NCBI GenBank assembly: GCA_947097085.1
Contig: CAMUQR010000003.1
Location: 1-28,734, forward strand
Length of the DNA stretch: 28,734 bases
From: an uncultured Candidatus Saccharibacteria bacterium
GTDB lineage: Bacteria > Patescibacteriota > Saccharimonadia > Saccharimonadales > Saccharimonadaceae
Reading direction: 5' to 3'
Positions 21,293-28,734 of the stretch are shown here, in pieces. The translations under genes were made by a program, and so were the position numbers. How positions within the stretch are numbered: position 1 is the stretch's first letter; the number at the start of each line of letters is the position of its first letter. The notes below the pieces were generated by a model. That model was not told the DNA's origin. It did not search any database and saw only the letters and a list, made by a program, of their open reading frames with translations.

Positions 21293-21298
21293 ATTATA
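21293..21298 (-). promoter_or_regulatory. -10 TATAAT, leaderless PRC-barrel start
   Basis: A perfect minus-strand TATAAT ends 6 nt before ATG 21286. Confidence 0.6.
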
Positions 21299-21313
21299 CA
21301 ACAACCCGTAAGT

Positions 21314-21607
21314 TTATTTAAAAGGATTAATGCGTCCTTCGGGTAGTTGGATATTATATTGATTAGTATTGATATCACGCAATTCGTCAATCACTTTACG
21401 ATTGAAATAATTGCTGTGTGAATTATCGTCAGCGTTTGGAACATCAAGTGCTTGTTGAAAAATAGTATAAAGCTGATAAATCCCAAAAGCAATTGCCAAA
21501 ATACTAATACTACTGACTAGTAAAAGTGCGCTTCGGTGATCGAGAGCCGGCTTTTTCTTGTTATTTGGCGTAGATTTTGAGCTGGATGTTGTTAACATTG
21601 ACATCAT
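21314..21607 (-). CDS. Unknown small membrane protein in the PilP position, 97 aa
   Basis: A strong AAGGAGG (21617-21623) lies 9 nt before ATG 21607, so the gene starts inside the end of pilO (47-nt overlap). The product has a polar, Lys-rich N-terminus, one transmembrane helix (about residues 27-50) and a short extracytoplasmic tail ending in QLPEGRINPFK. In Proteobacteria pilP follows pilO; this protein occupies that slot but shows no lipobox or PilP domain. It may be a CPR-specific partner of PilN and PilO. No family recognised. Confidence 0.75.
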   Translation of the reverse strand: MMSMLTTSSSKSTPNNKKKPALDHRSALLLVSSISILAIAFGIYQLYTIFQQALDVPNADDNSHSNYFNRKVIDELRDINTNQYNIQLPEGRINPFK

Positions 21608-22145
21608 CGGGGGTGACCTCCTTTTGTTTATTAGCTTCAGCTTTACTGAGTTGTAAGTTGAGAATTTGGATACGTGGCAAACTTAGCTCGGTTAATTTAA
21701 TCAGGCGAAAAACGTTAGTGTAGCTGGTCGGTGATTCAAAATCGACATTGACGATAACTGCTTCTTTGTCAGCCTGGGCAGTTTTACTGGTAATGTCAAA
21801 CGAGATGGCTTTAATGTGTAAACCACTTAGTTCAGCGTAGCGTTTAAGGATTAGCTCAACAATTTTTTCTTGGTGACGGTTATCTTTGCGTTCGGCTGAA
21901 GTTTTAGCGACAATGCCAGGAATATCTTCGAGTTTTTTCATCTGAGATTTAATTGATTCGATTTTATCGATTTCGGCCTGTTGATTTTTGAGTTCTTTTG
22001 ATAATTCATTAAGGGCGGTGGCGTTTTCGCTGATAATATTGCGACCTAAGAAATAAACACCAATGTTAGCGGCAGCGATCAGTCCAATTGCCACAAACAA
22101 AATAATTTTAGTAACTGATGGAGTGATAGTTATTTTTTGCGCCAT
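21561..22145 (-). CDS. pilO: Type IV pilus assembly protein PilO
   Basis: This inner-membrane alignment protein of the type IV pilus pairs with PilN. The 194-residue product has one N-terminal transmembrane helix (about 13-33), a coiled coil (about 40-75, ALNELSKELKNQQAEIDKI) and a periplasm-side ferredoxin-like domain with SPTSYTNVFRLIKLTE. Its ATG lies inside the pilN end (16-nt overlap), and the next gene overlaps its own end. Function is assigned from fold pattern and position in the operon. Confidence 0.85.
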   Translation of the reverse strand: MAQKITITPSVTKIILFVAIGLIAAANIGVYFLGRNIISENATALNELSKELKNQQAEIDKIESIKSQMKKLEDIPGIVAKTSAERKDNRHQEKIVELILKRYAELSGLHIKAISFDITSKTAQADKEAVIVNVDFESPTSYTNVFRLIKLTELSLPRIQILNLQLSKAEANKQKEVTPDDVNVNNIQLKIYAK

Positions 22146-22702
22146 TGTAGAGTTTCCTCGAGTCCTTTTTTGTTGAGATTGAGTATCAAAATACCATCGA
22201 AGCGATTAGTCTTTTCGTTGTGAGCGATGGAGCTAATTTGGACGCTATCGATAAACTTCTGGTTTTCAAGGGAGCGTTTGGTATTAAGAATCTGATCGTG
22301 ATTGACGGTGGTAACGCGGATAATAATCGGCGCTTTCAGGCTGGTCTCGTTAATATCAAGGTTTTGAATAGCAACATCACTAGGCAAGCCTTTCGCCAGC
22401 GCCACTAAGAAATTAGAATAATGGACTTGTTTACTGAAGATTTTATCAACTTCTGTTAGGTCGTTTTGGAGTTTTTCGGCTTGTTGCTTTGGTTGCATAA
22501 CCAGTTGCGAACGCTGTTTGAGATCGGTTAATTGTTGTTCAATATTGCTTTTAGTATAGAGCAGATTGATATAAATAACCGCAATACTGACCACGACAGC
22601 GATCATTGTACCGATAAAAAACACCACATATTTTGATAGAATTGTGTTCGTATAAGACGAGCGAAGTTGTTTGCGGTTATCAGCTGGTAATAAATTAATC
22701 AT
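22130..22702 (-). CDS. pilN: Type IV pilus assembly protein PilN
   Basis: The N-terminus MINLLPADNRKQLR is the conserved PilN motif that binds PilM in the cytoplasm. It is followed by a transmembrane helix (about residues 27-49), a coiled coil (51-85) and a small C-terminal domain (KGLPSDVAIQNLDI). Its start overlaps the pilM stop by 8 nt, and pilO starts within its end, so the three are made together. Confidence 0.9.
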   Translation of the reverse strand: MINLLPADNRKQLRSSYTNTILSKYVVFFIGTMIAVVVSIAVIYINLLYTKSNIEQQLTDLKQRSQLVMQPKQQAEKLQNDLTEVDKIFSKQVHYSNFLVALAKGLPSDVAIQNLDINETSLKAPIIIRVTTVNHDQILNTKRSLENQKFIDSVQISSIAHNEKTNRFDGILILNLNKKGLEETLQWRKK

Positions 22703-23750
22703 TGATCACCTCCTTGGTGTCGAGCCAGGCTGCACCCGCTACGGTCAAATAGCGCGAAATGGCGATACGATTTGGATGGGGTAATTTACCGAAGTTAAAA
22801 TCCTGCCATGGGTTAGCGATACGGACTGGCAATTGTAGGCGATTAGTTAAAAACCCACTCAGTCCGGCAATATTACTACCGTTACCAACGACGATGACTT
22901 GTTCGAGATCCTTACCTTTGAGTCGTTCGGTGTTGTAGCGGACGATTTTATTGATTTCGTTGAGGATTTTGTCCATCACTGGCTCAAGCGCTTCAGTTAG
23001 TTCGGCTTGTTGGTCGCTTTTGCTAAAACCATTGAGCACTTTGAGCTGTTGGGCTTTTTCGAGCGGGATTTGCATTTTGCGACTGATGGCTTGAGTAAAA
23101 TCACGCGCGCCTACTTCGACTGAACTACCGACTCGGACGATTTTATCGAGAATAGCGATATCGGTATAATTCATTTCCATATCGATAATCAGAGTGTTGA
23201 GGTCGCCTTTTTCGGTGTGAATCAGCAGGCGTGCTACTGAGTTCATACTCGGTTCAATCAATACTGGCTCAAGGCCGACCGAACGAACGGTTTGGATGGC
23301 GCGGTTTAAAATCCCAATTGGGGCAGCGCTCAAGGATACATTCAAGTTTTCGTCATCCTGGCTAATGATTTCATAAGAGATGCCAAGTGCCGAGCGGGGC
23401 ACTGGAATATACTGCTCAACCTCGAGATCAATAGCGTTGTCGATGTCTTTTTGGATTTGAACGGGAAGTTGTAAAGTCCGTGAAAAAGTACTCATCGTCG
23501 GAATTGACACCATAATGTAATCAGCGTCGAATTTGCCAACTAGATTGTTAGTCAAAAGAGTTTTGATTTGTGATTCAAGATAGCCATCTTCGTTTTCGAG
23601 GGATAATTTCGCTTTGGTTTGGTCGATTTTTAAACTGGCATACGCTAAAATGCGCGGTTTGCTTCGGCCGGTTTCAAACGCCATTAAAGTCAAGTCATTG
23701 ATGCCAATGCTAATTCCTACGGTATTTTTTGTCTTAAAAAATGATTTCAT
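22695..23750 (-). CDS. pilM: Type IV pilus assembly ATPase-fold protein PilM
   Basis: PilM is an actin/FtsA-like cytoplasmic protein that binds the PilN N-terminus. The sequence shows the ATP-binding motifs of that fold: VGISIGINDLTLMAF near the start, LNTLIIDMEMNYTDIAIL in the middle and VIVVGNGSNIAGLSGFL near the end. The start is put at ATG 23750 (MKSFFKTKN) because AAAGG lies 8 nt before it; ATG 23756 would leave only 2 nt. The resulting 351 residues match the family. Confidence 0.92.
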   Translation of the reverse strand: MKSFFKTKNTVGISIGINDLTLMAFETGRSKPRILAYASLKIDQTKAKLSLENEDGYLESQIKTLLTNNLVGKFDADYIMVSIPTMSTFSRTLQLPVQIQKDIDNAIDLEVEQYIPVPRSALGISYEIISQDDENLNVSLSAAPIGILNRAIQTVRSVGLEPVLIEPSMNSVARLLIHTEKGDLNTLIIDMEMNYTDIAILDKIVRVGSSVEVGARDFTQAISRKMQIPLEKAQQLKVLNGFSKSDQQAELTEALEPVMDKILNEINKIVRYNTERLKGKDLEQVIVVGNGSNIAGLSGFLTNRLQLPVRIANPWQDFNFGKLPHPNRIAISRYLTVAGAAWLDTKEVIND

Positions 23751-23777
23751 GCCCATTACCTTTATGTTTATTTTACA

Positions 23778-24992
23778 CTACTCAATACTCTTTGACAAGT
23801 TGGCAATTGGACTCATCACGCTGGCAGCAATCACACCCACCATCGAACCCATAATCACAATCATAACTGGCTCGATAATTGAGTTAATTTGCTCAATTGC
23901 GAGGTCAACTTCTTCTTCATAAAAATCAGCCACTTTCGTCAAAATCGTTTCGGTATTACCAGTTTCTTCACCGACGGCGAGCATTTGCACCACAATTTCA
24001 GGCCACATTGCACCTTGGTCTTCGAGAATAGTGGAGAGTTGTTTACCGTTTTTAACCTGAGTGACGGCATCAAGCAGAGCTTGACTATAGACGTCATTAC
24101 CGACAGCTTGCGCGGTGACTTCGAGTGTGTTAATCACTGACACACCGGCGCCCATCAGGGCAGAAAAAGTTCGTGAAAAACGCGCCACCACGGTTTTAAC
24201 GATGATAGCATTCACACCGGGAACTTTCAGTATAATTCGGTCAAAAACTTTTTTGCCTTTTGGTGTTTTAATATATTTAATTAAACCAACAAACCCACCG
24301 ATTAAGGTTGGGAAGACAATATACCAAAAATTAATAAAGAAACTACTAATGCCTAGCATGGCTTTGGTAATTGCTGGCAGTTCGGCATTTTCGCCACCTA
24401 GGCCAGTAAGAATTTCGCCAATTTTTGGAATCACAAAGATCATCAAACCGAAGAAAGCTACGACTGTAATCGTCAAAAGGACGGTCGGATAAGCCATGGC
24501 TGATTTGATTTTTTTGCGGATGGTGGCGGCTTTTTCTTGTTGGACTGCGAGACGCTTCAAAATATCATCCAAAATACCAGCCGTTTCACCGGCGTTGACC
24601 ATATTGACATAAATATCATCGAATACTTTCGGATGTTTTTTTAGAGCTTGAGCGAGCGAATCGCCACCTTCAATATCGACAATGACTTGTTTGATGATCT
24701 TTTGTAAAGGTTTTTTGCCGTCGCCAGCTAGGGAATTGAGGGAGCGAAGCAGAGGTACGCTAGCTGAAATCATTGCCGACAACTGTCGCGTAAAAATCGT
24801 TAATTCGTCAAGTTTGACCGCTGGTTCGCCGATCGAAAAATTCAGTCCGCCAGCTTTTTTCTCGGATTTAATTGTGAGCGGGCGATAGCCGAGTTTGCGG
24901 ACTAATGCCACTGCAGATTGTTGGTCGCTGGCTTCGACGGTACCGTCAATCACCTGACCACTGGTATTAATTGCTACATAAATAAATTTCAT
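23778..24992 (-). CDS. pilC: Type IV pilus inner-membrane platform protein PilC
   Basis: This 404-residue protein is the GspF/PilC platform on which the PilB motor acts. It has two related cytoplasmic T2SSF domains (about 65-190 and 270-390) and three transmembrane helices (about 170-192, 218-240, 374-396). Family motifs include FTRQLSAMISASVPLLRSL in the first and FSRTFSALMGAGVSVINTL in the second. A strong AAGGAGG lies 4 nt before ATG 24992. It stands between pilB (9 nt) and pilM (27 nt) in the operon. Confidence 0.95.
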   Translation of the reverse strand: MKFIYVAINTSGQVIDGTVEASDQQSAVALVRKLGYRPLTIKSEKKAGGLNFSIGEPAVKLDELTIFTRQLSAMISASVPLLRSLNSLAGDGKKPLQKIIKQVIVDIEGGDSLAQALKKHPKVFDDIYVNMVNAGETAGILDDILKRLAVQQEKAATIRKKIKSAMAYPTVLLTITVVAFFGLMIFVIPKIGEILTGLGGENAELPAITKAMLGISSFFINFWYIVFPTLIGGFVGLIKYIKTPKGKKVFDRIILKVPGVNAIIVKTVVARFSRTFSALMGAGVSVINTLEVTAQAVGNDVYSQALLDAVTQVKNGKQLSTILEDQGAMWPEIVVQMLAVGEETGNTETILTKVADFYEEEVDLAIEQINSIIEPVMIVIMGSMVGVIAASVMSPIANLSKSIE

Positions 24993-25001
24993 TTTGCCTC
25001 C

Positions 25002-26768
25002 TTAGTCCTTAGTTGCGCCGAAGACTTCCTCAAACGAAGTCATGCCCCTGAGGGCTTTAATAATACCATCGGTACGCATAATAATCATATCTTCTTTAAT
25101 GGCTTGATCTTGAATCTCGTTAGCGGTCGCAGCGGCGATAATCATTTTCTGAATTTCCACGGTGTTATCAAGCACTTCATAAATACCAACTCGGCCTTTA
25201 TAACCCGTGTGATTACAGTGTTCACAGCCACCCTCATGTGGTTTCCAATAATAGTCAATATTGGTTTCGGTGGTGCTGAGTTCCACATCTTCGCCAACGC
25301 CGTCTTCTTTAGCGCGTTTTTCGAGGCGGTGCATTTTGGCATTGTCAAATTCCTGGTTGGTGTGTAATAAATCAAAAATCTGTTGTTGTAATTCACTCGG
25401 CATCGCAACGCGTTCACGGCAGTGTTTGCATAAACGACGCACTAGACGCTGACCAATCACGGCGTTGACCGTAGAAGCAATCAAAAACGGCTCAATTTTC
25501 ATATCTAACAAACGTGGCAAACACGTCGCAGCGTTATTGGTGTGTAGGGTTGAGAACACCATGTGTCCAGTAAGCGCCGCTTGGACGCCAAGGTTAGCAG
25601 TCTCGCCGTCACGAATCTCACCGACCATAATAACGTTCGGGTCTTGACGCAAAAGCGCACGCAAACCTGAAGCGAAGGTCATACCGGCCTTCGGGTTGGT
25701 CTGGGTTTGGTTGACGCCAGGGATTTTATACTCGACTGGGTCTTCAATGGTTGAGATATTCACGTCAGGCGTGTTGAGAATTGATAACACACTAAAAAGA
25801 GTGGTTGACTTACCAGAACCAGTTGGTCCGGTCACCAGCATCATACCGTTCGGTTGGTGGATCGCTTTGTTAATAATCTCGAGCGATTTACCCCACATAC
25901 CAAGCTGGCGTAAAGTCAGCGCTTCGGAACTCTCACTCAGCACACGCATCACCACTTTTTCACCATCAGAAATCGGTAGAGTTGAGACACGGAAGGCAAA
26001 AGTATTTTGGTTGAGTTTGATTTTGAAGCGACCATCTTGTGGGGCACGGCGTTCGTCGATTTTTAAATTTGACAAAATCTTAATACGCGATACCAACGCA
26101 CCGAGAACATTCTTCGGTAAGCGGTTGACTTCGTGTAAAACACCGTCGATGCGGTAGCGGACTTGAACGTAATCCTCACGTGGTTCGATATGAATATCCG
26201 AAGCGTTAGATTTAATGGCATATTCGAGAAGTAAGTTGACAGTCTGAGCGATTGGCGAATCTTCCGAAATGTCTTCTTCGCGAACTTCTTGAGATTTGTG
26301 CTCTTCTTTTTGGATGTCAATCACATGAGTCAACTCTTCGGTAACATCACCACGATAGAGTTCGAGACAATCGAGGATGTTTTGGTTGGTGGCAACGTAG
26401 ATTTTGAGGCGCGCGCCCAGTTCTTTTTGTAAGAAATTAACCGCTTGAATATCGTCAGGATCGTTCAGTGCTAAGTGAATCAGGCCATTGTCATCAATTT
26501 TAAAAATAATAGCACGGTATTGTCGGGCCACTGGCTCGGGAATTAGCTTCAGAGCTTTGTCGGGAATGTCTTTTTTTTCGACAGTCACAAACGGCACACC
26601 GATATAATCACCGTAGCGTTTGGTTAGCTCGCGTTCGGAGACCAGGTTTTTACTGAGGACTAGTTGCTGAAAAGATTTGCCGGTTTTTTCTTGTTCTTTG
26701 GTCAAATCAGCGATCTGTTCTGGAGTCAGCGATAATAATTTCAAAACTAGTTTGTCAGATAAAAGCAT
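25002..26768 (-). CDS. pilB: Type IV pilus extension ATPase PilB
   Basis: PilB is the hexameric motor that drives pilus extension. The 588 residues contain an N-terminal MshEN/GspE-N domain (about 1-140), then the secretion ATPase core with Walker A GPTGSGKST (314-322), Asp box TIEDPVEY (340-347), Walker B VIMVGEIRDGE (379-389) and His box STLHTN (406-411). Zinc-binding Cys are at 447, 450, 515 and 518. The 64 residues between the two pairs, with a charged stretch (RLEKRAKEDGVGEDVEL), are longer than I remember for typical PilB. It is first in the operon; TTTACAAT ends 11 nt before ATG 26768. No retraction ATPase PilT is in the window. Confidence 0.95.
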   Translation of the reverse strand: MLLSDKLVLKLLSLTPEQIADLTKEQEKTGKSFQQLVLSKNLVSERELTKRYGDYIGVPFVTVEKKDIPDKALKLIPEPVARQYRAIIFKIDDNGLIHLALNDPDDIQAVNFLQKELGARLKIYVATNQNILDCLELYRGDVTEELTHVIDIQKEEHKSQEVREEDISEDSPIAQTVNLLLEYAIKSNASDIHIEPREDYVQVRYRIDGVLHEVNRLPKNVLGALVSRIKILSNLKIDERRAPQDGRFKIKLNQNTFAFRVSTLPISDGEKVVMRVLSESSEALTLRQLGMWGKSLEIINKAIHQPNGMMLVTGPTGSGKSTTLFSVLSILNTPDVNISTIEDPVEYKIPGVNQTQTNPKAGMTFASGLRALLRQDPNVIMVGEIRDGETANLGVQAALTGHMVFSTLHTNNAATCLPRLLDMKIEPFLIASTVNAVIGQRLVRRLCKHCRERVAMPSELQQQIFDLLHTNQEFDNAKMHRLEKRAKEDGVGEDVELSTTETNIDYYWKPHEGGCEHCNHTGYKGRVGIYEVLDNTVEIQKMIIAAATANEIQDQAIKEDMIIMRTDGIIKALRGMTSFEEVFGATKD

Positions 26769-26779
26769 AAGTATTTTTC

Positions 26780-26785
26780 ATTGTA
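26780..26785 (-). promoter_or_regulatory. -10 TACAAT of the pilus operon
   Basis: A minus-strand TACAAT ends 11 nt before ATG 26768, predicting a leader of about 5 nt and no ribosome site. Confidence 0.5.
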
Positions 26786-26829
26786 AAACATTTGCTCTAA
26801 AAATTCCAGCCAGAATTTTGGCTAAAATA

Positions 26830-26838
26830 TGGTTTAAT
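26830..26838 (+). promoter_or_regulatory. Extended -10 TGGTTTAAT of tilS
   Basis: TG-G-TTTAAT ends 8 nt before ATG 26847; no ribosome site follows, so the mRNA is leaderless or nearly so. Confidence 0.5.
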
Positions 26839-26846
26839 ATAAACAT

Positions 26847-27803
26847 ATGCAACAATCACTTCAGGCGCGATTTCAGGCACAGTTTGACTTTAGTAAAACC
26901 TATGTTTTGGCGGTCAGCGGAGGAGTTGATTCGGTGGTGATGCTCGATATGATGGCGCGTGTTGGCGGTTTGAAACTGGTGATTGCGCACTTTGATCACC
27001 AAATTCGGGGTGATGAATCGGCTCGTGATGCGCAATTTGTCCGTCAGCTTGCCGAAACATACGGCGTGCCATATCAGTTGGGATTTGGTGGATTGGGTGA
27101 AACGGCGAGCGAAGATCAGGCTCGGCGGGCGCGTTATCGGTTTTTGCGGGCAGTGGCTCAGGAAGTTGGTGGTGTGATTTGTACGGCACATCATCAGGAT
27201 GATGTAGTGGAAACCGTGGCGCTTAATCTCAGTCGTGGCACTGGTTGGCGAGGCTTGGCGGTGTTGGGGGCGAATGATGTATGTCGACCAATGTTGTTGT
27301 TTAATAAACAACAGATTCTGAGCTATGCCAAGCAGGCGAAGCTTGATTGGTGTGAGGATTCGACTAACGACTCAGATAGGTATTTACGTAATTGTCTCCG
27401 ACAATGCTTGGCGCGCGATTTGAGCCAGCAGGCGCGTGAGTTAGTTCTGGAACTGTACCAAGCACAGACTGCGTTAGTACAGGCGATTGAAGCGGAGTGC
27501 CAGCGTTTTTATCGTGCAGACGGGATTTATCAGCGCTATTTTTGGATTATGATTGAGCCGAATGTCGCTCAAGAATTATTACAACATATTATTAAAAAAG
27601 ATTTCGGAGTTAGTCTCACTCGACCGCAACTTGAGCGGGCGATTTTAGCGATCAAAACGGCGCGAGCTGGTGATATTACAGAGGTTGGTGAAAAAATCGA
27701 GTTGGTATTTCGGCGGTCGCAGTTTAGTTTGCGTCGGGCTGATAAACCTAGCGAGTTAGGGCATGACCAGCTGATTGCTCAACTTCGTGCAATTGATAAT
27801 TAA
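26847..27803 (+). CDS. tilS: tRNA(Ile)-lysidine synthetase TilS
   Basis: TilS changes C34 of tRNA-Ile2 (CAU) to lysidine with ATP and lysine, so that it reads AUA and is charged with isoleucine. The 318-residue protein has the PP-loop SGGVDS at about residues 29-34, the HFDHQIRGDES motif, HHQDDVVET and LSRGTGWRGL, all typical of TilS. The C-terminal part is shorter than in the 432-residue E. coli enzyme, as in many small genomes. Its substrate is perhaps the CAT tRNA at 13238-13313. It is divergent from pilB. Confidence 0.95.
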   Translation: MQQSLQARFQAQFDFSKTYVLAVSGGVDSVVMLDMMARVGGLKLVIAHFDHQIRGDESARDAQFVRQLAETYGVPYQLGFGGLGETASEDQARRARYRFLRAVAQEVGGVICTAHHQDDVVETVALNLSRGTGWRGLAVLGANDVCRPMLLFNKQQILSYAKQAKLDWCEDSTNDSDRYLRNCLRQCLARDLSQQARELVLELYQAQTALVQAIEAECQRFYRADGIYQRYFWIMIEPNVAQELLQHIIKKDFGVSLTRPQLERAILAIKTARAGDITEVGEKIELVFRRSQFSLRRADKPSELGHDQLIAQLRAIDN

Positions 27804-27814
27804 CAAATCAGAAT

Positions 27815-28201
27815 CTACCAGCTGAGCATTTTTGGCAAGAAAATAATCAAGCCAATAATCATCGCTGTTAGCGCCGCGATGAGAACGCCAGCCGCCGCTA
27901 GGTCTTTAATACGCATGATTTTATCATTGCGTTCGGTGGAAACGAAATCAGCCAGATTTTCAATGGCGGTGTTGATGGTCTCAAGCGTGAGTACGACTTG
28001 AATTGCTAGTACTAACACAATCCATTCAATCGAGGAGATTTTATAATAAAAACCAAGAATCACCACGATAGTTGCTGTTGTAAGATGTACAACATAATTT
28101 TGTTCTTCTTTAACGAGGATTTTAAGTCCATTAAAAGCGTATTTGAAGCTCCGAACCAAGCGAGCTGGCGATAAGATTTTTTTGTGCAGAGGCTGTTTCA
28201 T
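27815..28201 (-). CDS. dgkA: Undecaprenol/diacylglycerol kinase family (DgkA)
   Basis: This 128-residue integral membrane kinase has three transmembrane helices (about 38-53, 59-78, 100-122) and family signatures ETINTAIENLADF (about 73-85) and KIMRIKDLAAAGVLIAAL (the Asp/Ala-rich helix). In Gram-positive-type bacteria it phosphorylates undecaprenol to recycle the cell-wall lipid carrier; in E. coli it acts on diacylglycerol. A TATAAT ends 6 nt before ATG 28201, so it is probably leaderless. It converges with tilS. Confidence 0.92.
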   Translation of the reverse strand: MKQPLHKKILSPARLVRSFKYAFNGLKILVKEEQNYVVHLTTATIVVILGFYYKISSIEWIVLVLAIQVVLTLETINTAIENLADFVSTERNDKIMRIKDLAAAGVLIAALTAMIIGLIIFLPKMLSW

Positions 28202-28207
28202 AACGCA

Positions 28208-28216
28208 ATTATATCA
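28208..28216 (-). promoter_or_regulatory. Extended -10 TGATATAAT, leaderless dgkA start
   Basis: TG-A-TATAAT on the minus strand ends 6 nt before ATG 28201. Confidence 0.65.
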
Positions 28217-28239
28217 TTGAACGATGAAAAATCAATTGC

Positions 28240-28268
28240 TTGAGCTAGAGGCAGGCGTCTGGTATAAT
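28240..28268 (+). promoter_or_regulatory. Promoter TTGAGC-17-TATAAT
   Basis: TTGAGC (28240-28245) and TATAAT (28263-28268, with TGG extension) are 17 nt apart. The leader is ~43 nt and contains AGGGAG (28301-28306) 11 nt before ATG 28318. Confidence 0.7.
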
Positions 28269-28317
28269 ACTTATGTTTATTGTGAACTCAATACGTAATA
28301 AGGGAGAACAAACACTA

Positions 28318-28734
28318 ATGAAAACGGATTACTTAATTAAAGTTAAGAAAAAAATCAAGCAGAACTTGCAACAAGTGTGGCAAGCGGTTTTGAAGTCGCT
28401 TCAGGCGCGCCCGAAGACGTATTTATTAGTTCTGAGTTCGTTGGTGTTGATTATGACCCTAGTTCCCATTTTAAGTTCCATTAAAAAATCACAAACCTCC
28501 CAAGCTACTGGCCTCCAAATCCAATCAGTCTTTCCGCGTATCGGCACGCCAGCTGGCGGGGATAAAGTACGGATTAGAGGGAAGGATTTTCAATCTCCAA
28601 CTCAACTTGCCCAAATAACAGCTGGTAGTTTTCACACCTGCGCCTTAGGTTCTGATGCTAAGGCTTATTGTTGGGGCTATGGTGGTTATGGTCAGCTCGG
28701 CAATAACACCACTACCGACGCCCTCACTCCAGTG
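28318..28734 (+). CDS. Membrane-anchored IPT/RCC1-repeat surface protein, 5' part
   Basis: The frame opens at ATG 28318 and runs off the window end (139 residues visible). A basic cytoplasmic N-terminus (MKTDYLIKVKKKIKQN) is followed by a transmembrane helix (about residues 37-56, TYLLVLSSLVLIMTLVPIL). Next comes the start of an IPT/TIG-like fold (QSVFPRIGTPAGGDKVRIRG), which passes quickly into an RCC1 repeat (ITAGSFHTCALGSDAKAYCWG, GGYGQLGNN). RCC1 repeats form β-propellers that bind proteins or other ligands. The likely place is the cell surface, perhaps for contact with the host cell, which is inference. A long protein of many repeats is expected to the right. Confidence 0.85.
   Translation, partial: MKTDYLIKVKKKIKQNLQQVWQAVLKSLQARPKTYLLVLSSLVLIMTLVPILSSIKKSQTSQATGLQIQSVFPRIGTPAGGDKVRIRGKDFQSPTQLAQITAGSFHTCALGSDAKAYCWGYGGYGQLGNNTTTDALTPV

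Noticed and set aside
21287..21304. TTG start for the PRC-barrel gene
   Set aside because: It would place a perfect TATAAT inside the coding region; ATG 21286 has the standard 6-nt spacing.
25142..27311. Several long frames opposite pilB and tilS (for example 25696-26157, 26856-27311)
   Set aside because: They overlap well-supported genes, have biased composition and no recognisable domain.

Overview
The window looks like a chromosomal segment of a Patescibacteria (CPR) bacterium, most likely Saccharibacteria-like. This is inferred from a short archaeal-type AspRS, a PilB-PilC-PilM-PilN-PilO pilus operon, compact spacing, many very short transcript leaders and small lineage-type proteins. 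TGA acts as a normal stop, so the UGA-recoding CPR lineages (Gracilibacteria, Absconditabacteria) are excluded. No rRNA, CRISPR array, transposase or integrase was seen.

Layout. 1-960: two AT-rich minus-strand genes of unknown function with near-identical promoters. 1033-6110: plus-strand CBS-domain membrane protein, aspS, two small exported or anchored proteins, and a membrane glycerophosphodiesterase. 6219-7475: murC on the minus strand. 7560-10239: MFS-type transporter, a two-helix membrane protein, a 68-residue conserved small protein, a probable ~60-nt RNA unit, and a coiled-coil protein. 10256-13241: an AT-rich island with a restriction-modification pair transcribed tail to tail. 13238-14061: two CAT-anticodon tRNAs flanking an ftsB/divIC-like gene. 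14118-16480: minus-strand operon of a 6-TM protein, a standalone ATP-cone protein and a degenerate flavoprotein. 16589-20703: ruvB, a PH-domain membrane protein, a pilin-like gene (minus), recA, terminator, recX. 20711-26768: PRC-barrel gene and the type IV pilus operon on the minus strand. 26847-28734: tilS, an undecaprenol/diacylglycerol kinase gene, and the start of a membrane-anchored IPT/RCC1-repeat protein cut by the window edge.

Most notable system: in the island, one 518-residue polypeptide joins a complete LexA-like repressor (winged helix, Ala-Gly cleavage site, Ser/Lys dyad) to a complete C5-cytosine DNA methyltransferase. It faces a PD-(D/E)xK nuclease gene. A perfect 12-bp palindrome sits at the expected -35 of the nuclease promoter, and helically phased repeats overlap the fusion gene's own promoter. 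The natural reading, which is inference, is a restriction-modification system whose methyltransferase is also a damage-cleavable repressor, linking restriction to RecA/SOS signalling.

A second theme is leaderless transcription. Eight genes have a -10 hexamer ending exactly 6 nt before the start codon and no Shine-Dalgarno, while others carry strong AGGAGG-type sites, so two initiation modes coexist. Other points: an oxidoreductase-fold protein that has lost both redox cysteines and its NAD motif, an initiator tRNA with U29-A41 in place of G29-C41, and AspRS residues typical of non-discriminating enzymes.
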